Source: a candidate division KSB1 bacterium | GTDB taxonomy: Bacteria > Zhuqueibacterota > Zhuqueibacteria > Zhuqueibacterales > Zhuqueibacteraceae | Assembly: GCA_034506255.1 (NCBI GenBank) | Contig: JAPDPX010000002.1 | Coordinates: forward strand, 320,971-384,970 | Direction: 5' to 3' | DNA: 64,000 nt | Shown: positions 51,839 to 59,932 of the stretch, piece after piece | Layout of the letters: the number at the start of each line of letters is the position of its first letter | Position numbering within the stretch: position 1 is the stretch's first letter | Translations under genes and position numbers: made by a program | Notes under the pieces: generated by a model | What the model saw: the letters and a program-made list of their open reading frames with translations, nothing else | What the model was told of the DNA's origin: nothing | Databases searched by the model: none

Positions 51839-53365
51839 ATGACAAGCAAAAGAAAAATCGTTGTTATTGGTTCGGGTTTTGGTGGCTTGGCGGTGGCGAT
51901 CCGGCTGCAGGCGGCCGGTTTCGCAGTCACCCTGCTGGAAAAAAACGCCATGGTGGGCGGCCATGCCTGCCAGCTCAAGCAGCAGGGTTACACGTTCGAC
52001 ATGGGCCCTTCGCTGATCACGGCGCCGGACATCATCCAGGCGGTCTTTGCCAGTGCCGGCCGGCACCTGGAAGACTATCTCGAACTGATGCCACTCAATC
52101 CGTTCTACCGCATCTATTACCATGATGGCAGCCATCTCGATTATTCCGGTGACGGGCCCGCCATGAAAGCACAAATCTCCGCCTTCCACCGGCGTGATGG
52201 TGCAAATTACGAACGCTTTCTGCGCGACAGCGGCGCGATCTATCACGCGGTCATTACCGACGGCCTCGGCACCACTCCCTTTCACGAACTGAAGACCATG
52301 CTCGCTTTTCTGCCGCGCGCCCTCCGCCTCAAAGCCCTGTATCCGGCATACTTTCTCGTCAGCCGCTATTTTCGCGATCCGCGCAATCGTTTCGCCTTCT
52401 CCTTTCATCCGCTGTTCATCGGCGGCAATCCTTTTCGCGCGCCCAGCGTTTACTTGATGATTCCCTATCTGGAAAAAGCCGGCGGCGTATGGTTCAGCCG
52501 CGGTGGCATGTACAGCCTGGTGCAGGCTTTCGAAAAGCTGTTTTTGGAATTGGGCGGCCGCCTGCAAACGCAGGCGGAAGTGACGGAAATCTTCGTTCGC
52601 AACGGCCGCGCCACCGGCGTCCTCGCGCGGGGGGAATTTCACAGCGCCGAGGCGGTGATCTCGAATGCCGATTGGGCGCATACCCATTTGCAGCTCCTCA
52701 AGCCGGAGCATCGCCGCCGGTGGACGGATCACAAGGTCAGGCGGCTGGACTATGCCATGAGTGCGTTCCTGCTCTATCTCGGTGTGCGCAAGCAATATCC
52801 CCGGCTGCTGCATCACACCCTGATCCTGTCGCCGCGCTATCGGGAGCTGGTGAAGGATATTTTTGATCGCAAGATTCTGCCGGAGGATTTTTCCATGTAT
52901 TTGCATGTGCCGACGCGCACCGACCCCGGCATGGCTCCGCCCGGCTGCGAAAGCATGTATGTTTTGATTCCGGTTCCCAATCTTGCCGCCCGGGTGGATT
53001 GGCAAATGCAGGCGCGGCCCTTTGCCGACAAAGTACTGCGTTTTTTGGAGGAGGATTTTGGCCTGTCTGAGCTGCGCCGCCACCTCGAGGTGATGCAAAT
53101 TTTCACGCCGCTCGATTTCAAGCTGCAGCGCAATTGTCATCTGGGCAGCGCCTGGGGGGTGGAGCCAAAACTGACCCAGACAGCTTATCTCCGGCCGCAC
53201 AATCGCAGCAACGACATTCGCAACCTTTACTTTGTCGGGGCCAGTACGCATCCCGGTGCGGGTGTCCCCGGCGTTTTGCTCACCGCCGCGGCCACCGAGC
53301 GGTTGCTGCGACGGGATTTCGGCATGCCGGCGTTGCGTGTCACTGCCGGGACAGCCGGGCTTTGA
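51839..53365 (+). CDS. crtI: Phytoene desaturase
   Basis: 508 residues, the usual CrtI length. FAD motif IVVIGSGFGGLAVAIRLQAAG, HACQLKQQGYTFDMGPSLIT, then NPFRAPSVYLMIPYLEKAGG followed by VWFSRGGMYSLVQAFEKLF, and C-terminal YFVGASTHPGAGVPGVLLTA, all characteristic. Converts colourless phytoene to lycopene in four desaturations. It is transcribed with the crtD-like gene upstream and crtB downstream, in gaps of about 185-190 bases. A small 6-bp hairpin with loop TTA lies at 51772-51786 upstream. Confidence 0.93.
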   Translation: MTSKRKIVVIGSGFGGLAVAIRLQAAGFAVTLLEKNAMVGGHACQLKQQGYTFDMGPSLITAPDIIQAVFASAGRHLEDYLELMPLNPFYRIYYHDGSHLDYSGDGPAMKAQISAFHRRDGANYERFLRDSGAIYHAVITDGLGTTPFHELKTMLAFLPRALRLKALYPAYFLVSRYFRDPRNRFAFSFHPLFIGGNPFRAPSVYLMIPYLEKAGGVWFSRGGMYSLVQAFEKLFLELGGRLQTQAEVTEIFVRNGRATGVLARGEFHSAEAVISNADWAHTHLQLLKPEHRRRWTDHKVRRLDYAMSAFLLYLGVRKQYPRLLHHTLILSPRYRELVKDIFDRKILPEDFSMYLHVPTRTDPGMAPPGCESMYVLIPVPNLAARVDWQMQARPFADKVLRFLEEDFGLSELRRHLEVMQIFTPLDFKLQRNCHLGSAWGVEPKLTQTAYLRPHNRSNDIRNLYFVGASTHPGAGVPGVLLTAAATERLLRRDFGMPALRVTAGTAGL

Positions 53366-53549
53366 GTCCGGCGGAATGTTGCCAGCCTCTCGCCATCCGC
53401 CGTCACGGCGGGCGTTTAGGGAGAGAACGTTACGGTGATGGAACCGTCACCCTTGCGGCGACTTGGCCGCACATGCTTTCAGGCTGTCCCGATTGGCAGA
53501 CTGCAAGTCGGTGTGGGAGAAATCAGGAGTGCCTTTGCGAGAAACAATC

Positions 53550-54467
53550 ATGAAATACTGGCAGGAAAAAAAGCATCGCATGGCGTTTGAACATGCCCGC
53601 CGTTCGACGGCTTACCATTCCAAAAGTTTTTACCTCTCCGCCCGCCTGCTGCCCGAGGAGAAGCGCTGGGCGACCTTCGCGGTGTACGGGTACTGCCGCT
53701 ATGTTGACAACTTGATCGACAAGCAGCGCGGCCGCCACGCCGTCGAGATCGAGCGCGAGCTGGAGTTTCTGATTCATGAGCTGGAAACAGCCTATCGCAC
53801 CGGCGAGTCCGAGCATCCCATCATTCAGCCTTTTATCGTCGCGGCACTGCGCCATGGTATCCCGATCAAACATCCCCTGGATCTGATCAGCGGGGTGCGT
53901 ATGGATTTGCGTCATGTGCGCTATGCGACCTTCGACGAACTTTATCCGTTTTGCTACAAAGTGGCGGCGGTTGTCGGCCTGATGATGACCCACATCTTTG
54001 GTTATCACTCGCCCGCCGCCTTCGCCTACGCGGAAAAGCTCGGCATCGCGATGCAATTGACCAACATTCTGCGCGATATTCAGGAGGATCGCCGCATGGG
54101 CCGCATTTATCTGCCGCTGGCGGAATTGCATGCCTACCACTGCACCGAGCAAAACATTCTGGCGGAGCAGATGACACCCGGCTTTCGCGAATTGATGGCG
54201 TTTCAAGTGAATCGTGCTCATTCCTACTACGATGCCGCGGAAGCCGGCATTGCACTGCTGCACGATGATGCACGCTTCGCCGTGTATGCCGCCAGCCGCA
54301 TCTATCGCGGCATTTTGCGCCGTCTGGAGTCGCGCCACTACAACCCGTTTCTCGGGCGCGTCTATGTGCCGAAACACACCAAGCTCAGCATCGTGCTGGA
54401 GGAGGTGTTGCGCACCAAAATGTCCGCCGCCCATGGCGCCCTGGCCTGCCCCGTCGAAACGAGTTGA
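53550..54467 (+). CDS. crtB: Phytoene synthase
   Basis: 305 residues. Two Asp-rich motifs bind diphosphates through Mg: YVDNLID (Asp53/Asp57) and QLTNILRDIQEDRRMGRIYLP (DIQED). SFYLSARLLPEEKRWATFAVYGYCR and DLISGVRMDL are typical. Joins two geranylgeranyl diphosphates to phytoene. Start is either ATG 53550 or TTG 53535 (which has an AGGAG five bases upstream); both retain the core. No GGPP synthase gene is in the island, so that step is encoded elsewhere. Confidence 0.93.
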   Translation: MKYWQEKKHRMAFEHARRSTAYHSKSFYLSARLLPEEKRWATFAVYGYCRYVDNLIDKQRGRHAVEIERELEFLIHELETAYRTGESEHPIIQPFIVAALRHGIPIKHPLDLISGVRMDLRHVRYATFDELYPFCYKVAAVVGLMMTHIFGYHSPAAFAYAEKLGIAMQLTNILRDIQEDRRMGRIYLPLAELHAYHCTEQNILAEQMTPGFRELMAFQVNRAHSYYDAAEAGIALLHDDARFAVYAASRIYRGILRRLESRHYNPFLGRVYVPKHTKLSIVLEEVLRTKMSAAHGALACPVETS

Positions 54468-54471
54468 GACC

Positions 54472-55134
54472 ATGATACCCGCCAAACATGCGCGCTGGGC
54501 GGACTTGATCTTTCATCCCTATCTGCGGCTGCTCTGCCGCCGCCATTTCCACCGGCTGGAGATTCTCGGCACGCTGCCGCACATCGACCCGCAGTTGCCC
54601 GTGCTCCTGCTGCCCAATCACAGCACCTGGTGGGACGGCTTCTTCGTTTATCTCCTGAATCGCACGCTCTTTCACCGCCGGCCATATTTGATGATGCTGC
54701 AGGAGCAGCTCGCGCGCTATGCCTTCTTCGCGCGCCTCGGCGCTTTTTCGATTGACCCGCACTCGCCACGGGAAGTCCGCCAGGCCTTGCGTTATGCCGC
54801 GCACTGCCTGCAGGCACAGCCGCCGGTTTTACTGGCCCTCTTTCCGCAGGGCGAGTTGCGGCCGTGGCATGTGCGGCCGCTCGGATACCGTCGCGGTCTG
54901 GAGGTGCTGCTGAAAATGGCGCAATGCCGGGTCAATCTGCTCAACCTGGCCATCCAGGCCAGCTTTCACCGCGAGCGCCGCGCGGAAGTGTTTTTCCTCT
55001 TTGATGAAAATCGTCGCATTGACCATCGCGATTTTCCCGATCACCGCAGTCTGGAGCGCGCCGAGGAGCGTCTGCTTGCCGAACTGCGGGAACGGTGCGA
55101 TCGTGGCGAAAGCGGCCTGCCCGTGCTGGTCTGA
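54472..55134 (+). CDS. PlsC-type acyltransferase, probably carotenoid glycoside acyltransferase (CruD-like)
   Basis: 220 residues. The HX4D motif NHSTWWDGFF (His50-Asp55) is present, and LFPQGELRPWHVRPLGYRRGLEVLL gives the second glycerolipid-acyltransferase-like block. Position right after crtB (four-base gap) and before a glycosyltransferase mirrors cruD/cruC in green sulfur bacteria, which esterify carotenoid glycosides. The role here is inferred from context; it could otherwise acylate lysophospholipids. SD is weak, so coupling to crtB translation is likely. Confidence 0.75.
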   Translation: MIPAKHARWADLIFHPYLRLLCRRHFHRLEILGTLPHIDPQLPVLLLPNHSTWWDGFFVYLLNRTLFHRRPYLMMLQEQLARYAFFARLGAFSIDPHSPREVRQALRYAAHCLQAQPPVLLALFPQGELRPWHVRPLGYRRGLEVLLKMAQCRVNLLNLAIQASFHRERRAEVFFLFDENRRIDHRDFPDHRSLERAEERLLAELRERCDRGESGLPVLV

Positions 55135-55427
55135 CCTCATGGTGCCGTGAAGCCTGAATCGCGGGTCTTTCCGGCGGCGGCCCTCCCGGGGGTGGCACTC
55201 GCTTTCGTATTCAGTCTCTGCCTGAAACCACGAGATTTCAAAAAAATGTTCCTGCAACCGCATGGCCCTTGTCTCAACGTCATGCGGAGACTTCACGGTC
55301 TCCGGCTGCGAAAAACTTTGGCTCATCCGGGGCGGGAACGGCTTCGGATCGATATTCCTCACCCGCAGTGCCGGTGAGCGAAGGGAGGGCAATCGGCTGC
55401 TGGTGGCAGGGAAATAGTCTTCAAACG

Positions 55428-56585
55428 ATGGAACTCCTGGCTCTCTTGCTCACGGTCATGCTGGTCTTGCTCGGCCTCGTGCTGGTGGTGACGTTGTACA
55501 ATGCTTTCACCGCGCCGCTGCTCGAACGGCCGCCGGTTTTGGATGATACGCCCTTCGTTTCCGTGCTGGTGCCGGCGCGAAACGAAGCCGCCAACATCAT
55601 GGCCTGTCTCTCCGGTTTGCAGCAACAACGCTATGCACGATTCGAGATCATCGTGCTTGATGATCATTCCAGTGACGCGACCTCCGCGCTGGCCGGCACC
55701 CTTGCCGCACACGACCGGCGGATTCGAGTGCTCGCCGGTGAACCGCTGCCGGCGGGCTGGACGGGCAAGAACTGGGCCTGTCATCAGCTCGGCAAACATG
55801 CGCGCGGCGAGATTCTCATCTTCACAGATGCGGATTGCCGTCATCGCGCAGGGGTTATCGCCGCGACCGTCGCATGGATGCGGAAGTATCATCTGGGCGT
55901 GTTGACCACCTTCCCGCAGCAAATCACTGTGACCCTGCCGGAAAAACTGGTGGTGCCGGTGATCTACATGCTGGTCTACAGTTACCTGCCGTTGTGGCTG
56001 ACTTACTATTCCACATCGCCCGCACTGGCGGCTGCCAACGGCCAGTGGCTGGCTTTCACGCGCGAGGCTTACGACCGTCTCGGCGGCCATGCGGCCCTGG
56101 CCGCGGAAGTGGTGGAAGACGTGGCGTTGAGCCGGCGCGCCAAGCAGCACGGTGAGAAGATGCTGGTGCTCGCGGGCAACCACGCGGTGCAGTGCCGCAT
56201 GTATCAATCCTGGCGCGGCGTGTGGGAGGGATTTTCCAAGAATGCCTTTGGTCTGGCCGGCCATCAAACCACTCCGTTCTTCCTGCTGTTGCTGCTGTTG
56301 TTCGGAGTGCACGTGTTGCCGTTCGTTCTGATTTGGCTGCCGCCGTTGGCGAAACTCGCGGCCTTGGGCATTGCGATGAATCTCGCGTTGCGGCTGGTGC
56401 TGGCGGTGAAATACCAACAGCCGGTGCTGAGCAGCATCTTTTTGCATCCGTTTGCCGTGGTCTTCACGCTTCTCATCGGCCTGAATTCCTACCGCTGGTT
56501 CCGCAGCGGCAAAATCGTCTGGAAGGACCGCCGCGTGCCCTCCCAACGGCGCGCCGCCCCCTCCGCGAGCCGGGCTGCCACATGA
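55428..56585 (+). CDS. Membrane-bound family-2 glycosyltransferase of the carotenoid island (CruC-like)
   Basis: 385 residues. N-terminal anchor helix (LLALLLTVMLVLLGLVLVV) then GT2: FVSVLVPARNEAANIMACL, IIVLDDHSSDATSAL, the metal site ILIFTDADCRH, ALAAANGQWLAFTREAYDRLGG, and VVEDVALSRRAKQHG; C-terminal helices 280-305 and 340-360 return to the membrane. The same architecture is found in CruC (chlorobactene glucosyltransferase) and in staphyloxanthin CrtQ. Substrate sugar and acceptor are inferred: the 1'-hydroxyl installed by CruF is the natural acceptor. The start ATG 55428 sits about 20 bases after AGGGA. Its stop overlaps the cruF ATG (ATGA). Confidence 0.82.
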   Translation: MELLALLLTVMLVLLGLVLVVTLYNAFTAPLLERPPVLDDTPFVSVLVPARNEAANIMACLSGLQQQRYARFEIIVLDDHSSDATSALAGTLAAHDRRIRVLAGEPLPAGWTGKNWACHQLGKHARGEILIFTDADCRHRAGVIAATVAWMRKYHLGVLTTFPQQITVTLPEKLVVPVIYMLVYSYLPLWLTYYSTSPALAAANGQWLAFTREAYDRLGGHAALAAEVVEDVALSRRAKQHGEKMLVLAGNHAVQCRMYQSWRGVWEGFSKNAFGLAGHQTTPFFLLLLLLFGVHVLPFVLIWLPPLAKLAALGIAMNLALRLVLAVKYQQPVLSSIFLHPFAVVFTLLIGLNSYRWFRSGKIVWKDRRVPSQRRAAPSASRAAT

Positions 56586-57265
56586 AGATCAATCCGCACA
56601 CGCTGCGTGTTGGTTTGGTTTATTTCCTGCTGCTGACGGGCGCAGCCTGGCATGCCCTCGGGGTGTTGCAACGTGCGATGCGGCTACTGGCCGCGCCCAT
56701 GATGTTCGCACTTGCCCTCTTGCTTTTGGGCGAATATCTGTGTAAGCTTCGCCGCCTGCAGACCACAACCGACCGCAACCTCGTGCAGCGCTTCGCAGGC
56801 TGGGGCAGCGCGGTCATTCTTGCAGGCTTTCTTGTGGAGCTGGTGGGGGTGCACACCGGCAGGCTGTTTGGACACTATCACTATCAGGGCGTGCTGCAAC
56901 CGGAGTTCGCCGGCGTTCCGCTGGTCATCGGTTTTGCCTGGCTGACCATGTTGCTCTCCTCCGCCGCGCTGGCGCAGCGTTTTCTGAAGGCGGGGGCAAG
57001 CCCCGGCCGCTCTGCTGCCGGCATTGCTGCTTTCATGGTCTTGTTCGACCTCTTCATGGAGCCGGCGGCAATGGCACTCGGTTACTGGCATTGGCAGGAG
57101 GGCGTGGTGCCATTGCAAAACTATGCCGCCTGGTTCGGCATCGGCTGCCTGCTGGCCCATGTTGGCTTGCGACTGGGCGTGTTGCAAACGGAGTTTTCGA
57201 GTCTCCCCCGCCACGCCTACCTGGCGCAATTGCTTTATTTCACGATCGTAAACTTGTCACATTGA
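56582..57265 (+). CDS. cruF: CruF-like carotenoid 1',2'-hydratase (DUF422)
   Basis: 227 residues, about six to seven helices. Conserved blocks: VHTGRLFGHYHYQGVL, PLVIGFAWLTML and LFMEPAAMALGYWHWQ followed by PLQNYAAWFGIG, matching the 'carotenoid biosynthesis protein' family that contains CruF. CruF adds water across the terminal psi-end double bond of gamma-carotene or lycopene, making the 1'-hydroxyl. It is co-translated with the preceding glycosyltransferase, supporting hydroxylation followed by glycosylation. The last 30 residues are basic and hydrophobic. Confidence 0.85.
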   Translation: MKINPHTLRVGLVYFLLLTGAAWHALGVLQRAMRLLAAPMMFALALLLLGEYLCKLRRLQTTTDRNLVQRFAGWGSAVILAGFLVELVGVHTGRLFGHYHYQGVLQPEFAGVPLVIGFAWLTMLLSSAALAQRFLKAGASPGRSAAGIAAFMVLFDLFMEPAAMALGYWHWQEGVVPLQNYAAWFGIGCLLAHVGLRLGVLQTEFSSLPRHAYLAQLLYFTIVNLSH

Positions 57266-57281
57266 TCGAACAGCAAAACTG

Positions 57282-58010
57282 ATGCATCCCTACGTCACCC
57301 AATCCTCGCGCGGGCTGTTGTTTGGCGGCGCCATCATGGCGCTGTGGTTCGGCAATCTCACCATGCTGCTCACCCAGCCGGTTGTCGCGGGCGCCTGGCT
57401 CTGGCTGGTGCCCGCCATGCTGTTGCAAACCTTTCTGCACACTGGCCTGTTCATTACGGCGCATGATGCCATGCACGGCACCCTCAGCCGGCACAAGCGC
57501 TGGAACGATTTCGCCGGCAGTGTGTGCGTGCTGCTGTATGCGCTGTTCTCTTTCCAGCGGCTGCGCCGCGAGCATCAAAAACATCATGCGCAACCGGCAA
57601 GTGTGCAGGATCCGGATTTTCACGACGGCGAACACGCCGGTTTCTGGCGCTGGTACGGCCATTTTATGCTGACCTATGTGACCTGGCGGCAGCTTCTTGG
57701 CATGGCGCTGGTTTTCAATCTCCTGCATCACGCGCTGCACCTCGCGCTGGTGAACCTTCTGCTGGGCTGGATTTTCCCGGCGCTGCTCAGCACGCTGCAG
57801 CTTTTCTATTTCGGCACCTACCTGCCCCATCGCGAACCGGCAGGCGGTTACGACAATCGCCATCGCACGCGCAGCAATGCCTTCGGGCCGTTCTGGTCGT
57901 TTCTCTCCTGCTATCATTTTGGCTATCATCTCGAACATCATGAATTTCCATTCGTGCCCTGGTGGCGGCTGCCCTTCGTGCGCCGCCAGCAGATGCGCCG
58001 CGGCAATTGA
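57282..58010 (+). CDS. crtW: Beta-carotene ketolase (CrtW type)
   Basis: 242 residues of the membrane di-iron fatty-acid-hydroxylase superfamily. His motifs: ITAHDAMHGTL (His61/65), RREHQKHHAQPASVQDPDFH (His98/101/102), and the C-terminal CYHFGYHLEHHEFPFVPWW with four further His. The residue content and FGTYLPHRE are diagnostic of CrtW, which places a keto group at C4 of a beta ring. Only one beta ring is predicted here, so a 4-keto monocyclic product is expected. It follows cruF by 17 bases. Confidence 0.93.
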   Translation: MHPYVTQSSRGLLFGGAIMALWFGNLTMLLTQPVVAGAWLWLVPAMLLQTFLHTGLFITAHDAMHGTLSRHKRWNDFAGSVCVLLYALFSFQRLRREHQKHHAQPASVQDPDFHDGEHAGFWRWYGHFMLTYVTWRQLLGMALVFNLLHHALHLALVNLLLGWIFPALLSTLQLFYFGTYLPHREPAGGYDNRHRTRSNAFGPFWSFLSCYHFGYHLEHHEFPFVPWWRLPFVRRQQMRRGN

Positions 58011-58108
58011 AGATTCCGCCGGCCTGTGCCCCGCCGGCAGATTCTGCTGATGGTGCCTGCGGCCGCACTGCCGTTTCATTTCACCCGCAATGCAGAGCTT
58101 GCCCGTCG

Positions 58109-59593
58109 ATGTCTGTTCCCGATCTCCGCGTCTCGGCCTGCAACACGGCCCCGCCCAATCCCCATGCTGATTACGTGCTGTATTGGATGATTGCCAACCG
58201 CCGCACGCAATGGAATTTCAGCCTGCAGCGCGCGGTCGATTATGTGGTGCAGTGGCACAAGCCGCTGCTCGTGCTGGAAGCCCTGCGCTGTGACTATCCC
58301 TGGGCCAGTGAGCGGTTTCATCGCTTCGTGATTGAAGGCATGCACGAAAATGCCGGCCGCCTGGGCCGGACCCCGGCATTTTACTATCCCTATGTGGAAC
58401 CCGAGCCGGGTGCCGGCAAAGGTTTGCTGGCAGCACTGGCGGCGCGCGCCTGCGTGGTAGTTACCGATGATTTTCCCGCCTTCATGCTGCCGCGTATGAT
58501 CGCCGCCGCCGCCCGGCAGGTGCCCGTGCGGATGGAGAAAGTCGATTCCAACGGCCTGTGGCCGATGCGCGCCACTGATCAGGTTTTCCCAACGGCCTAT
58601 GCCTTTCGTCGTTTCCTGCAAAAGCATTTGCATGCCCATTTGCTTGCCCTGCCGCTGGCGGATCCTTTGCAAGGCCTGAAACTGCCGAGACTCGGCGCTC
58701 TGCCCGGGGAAATTTTGCAGCGCTGGCCACCCGCCGAAGTGACACGGCTCCTCGAGAATCCTGCCGCCCTGGCAAAATTGCCAATCGATCATCGTGTCGC
58801 CGCCGTGCCCACCCGCGGTGGCAGCACGGCAGGCCGCGAGAAGCTGCAGACATTTCTCGAACGGCGGCTGGCGCGCTATGCGGAGGAACGCAATCAACCG
58901 GAGCAGGAGGTGACCAGCGGCCTGTCCCCGTATTTGCATTTTGGCCATCTCAGCGTGCATGAGGTCTTCACGGAACTGATGCAACGCGAGCAATGGTCGC
59001 CGGCGCTCTTGCCGCCCCGCGGCAACGGGGCCAAGGCCGGCTGGTGGGGGGTGCGGCCGGCCGCCGAGGCTTTTCTCGATGAATTGATCACCTGGCGCGA
59101 ACTGGGATACAACTTTTGCTGCCTGCGCGAAGACTACGATCAATATGAATCCCTGCCGGCATGGGCGCGGGCCTCGCTCGACCGGCACGCCCGCGACCGG
59201 CGCAGTTATATTTACTCTCTTGCCCAATTTGAACAGGCCGCGACTCATGATCCGCTGTGGAATGCGGCACAGCGGCAGCTCGTCACCGAGGGCCGCATTC
59301 ACAACTATCTGCGCATGCTCTGGGGCAAAAAGATCCTGGAGTGGAGCCGCGATCCGCGGGAGGCGCTGGCGATCATGATCGAGTTGAACAACAAATATGC
59401 CTTGGACGGCCGCAATCCCAATTCTTATTCCGGCATCTTCTGGGTGTTGGGCCGCTATGACCGGCCGTGGGGCCCGGAACGGCCGATCTTTGGTGTCATT
59501 CGTTACATGAGTTCCGAAAACACCACCCGCAAAGTGCGTGTGCGTGAGTATATCCAGCGGTATACCGGCAACCCGCCCGCGCTGTTCGAGTGA
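58109..59593 (+). CDS. phr: Class II CPD deoxyribodipyrimidine photolyase
   Basis: 494 residues. Features of class II photolyases: YVLYWMIANRRTQWNFSLQRA at the start, VTSGLSPYLHFGHLSVHEVF, LDELITWRELGYNFC, and KILEWSRDPREALAIMIELNN leading to LDGRNPNSYSGIFWVLGRYD then RPWGPERPIFGVIRYMS. It binds FAD and repairs UV-induced cyclobutane dimers using light. The start at 58109 is chosen as the first ATG in frame before the conserved N-terminus; the frame is open from 57962. Sitting next to the carotenoid genes, it supports a light-stress island. Confidence 0.93.
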   Translation: MSVPDLRVSACNTAPPNPHADYVLYWMIANRRTQWNFSLQRAVDYVVQWHKPLLVLEALRCDYPWASERFHRFVIEGMHENAGRLGRTPAFYYPYVEPEPGAGKGLLAALAARACVVVTDDFPAFMLPRMIAAAARQVPVRMEKVDSNGLWPMRATDQVFPTAYAFRRFLQKHLHAHLLALPLADPLQGLKLPRLGALPGEILQRWPPAEVTRLLENPAALAKLPIDHRVAAVPTRGGSTAGREKLQTFLERRLARYAEERNQPEQEVTSGLSPYLHFGHLSVHEVFTELMQREQWSPALLPPRGNGAKAGWWGVRPAAEAFLDELITWRELGYNFCCLREDYDQYESLPAWARASLDRHARDRRSYIYSLAQFEQAATHDPLWNAAQRQLVTEGRIHNYLRMLWGKKILEWSRDPREALAIMIELNNKYALDGRNPNSYSGIFWVLGRYDRPWGPERPIFGVIRYMSSENTTRKVRVREYIQRYTGNPPALFE

Positions 59594-59617
59594 TTCCTGC
59601 GACAAGGAGAATGCACC

Positions 59618-59932
59618 ATGCCCCTCTCCAAAAAGGTTTTCATCACGCCTTCGTTTTGGAAGCTGGTTTGGCACCTGCCCAAATTGCTCCGCCCGGTGCT
59701 GCGCCTCATGCGTGACCGGCGCGTGCCGCTGCCCGGCAAGCTTGCCGTCGTGGCGGCGTGCGCCTATGTGGTTTCCCCGGTCGATTTGCTGCCTGATTTC
59801 GTGCTGCCACCTTTGGGCCTGAGCGATGATTTCGCCATCCTGCTGGCAGCCCTCCGCTTTCTGTTCAAACTGACTCCACCCCAGGTTCTTCAGGAGCATC
59901 TTGGTGAGCTCGATTTGCACGCGATCAGCTAA
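59618..59932 (+). CDS. DUF1232 (YkvA-like) protein
   Basis: 104 residues. Signature AYVVSPVDLLPDFVLPPLGLSDDFAILLAAL is the DUF1232 core, a short membrane-associated helix pair with the Asp-rich 'SPxDLxPD' motif. Function in the family is unknown. SD AAGGAG before the ATG; separated from the photolyase by 24 bases. Its 3' end overlaps the amidase start by about 29 bases. Confidence 0.9.
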   Translation: MPLSKKVFITPSFWKLVWHLPKLLRPVLRLMRDRRVPLPGKLAVVAACAYVVSPVDLLPDFVLPPLGLSDDFAILLAALRFLFKLTPPQVLQEHLGELDLHAIS

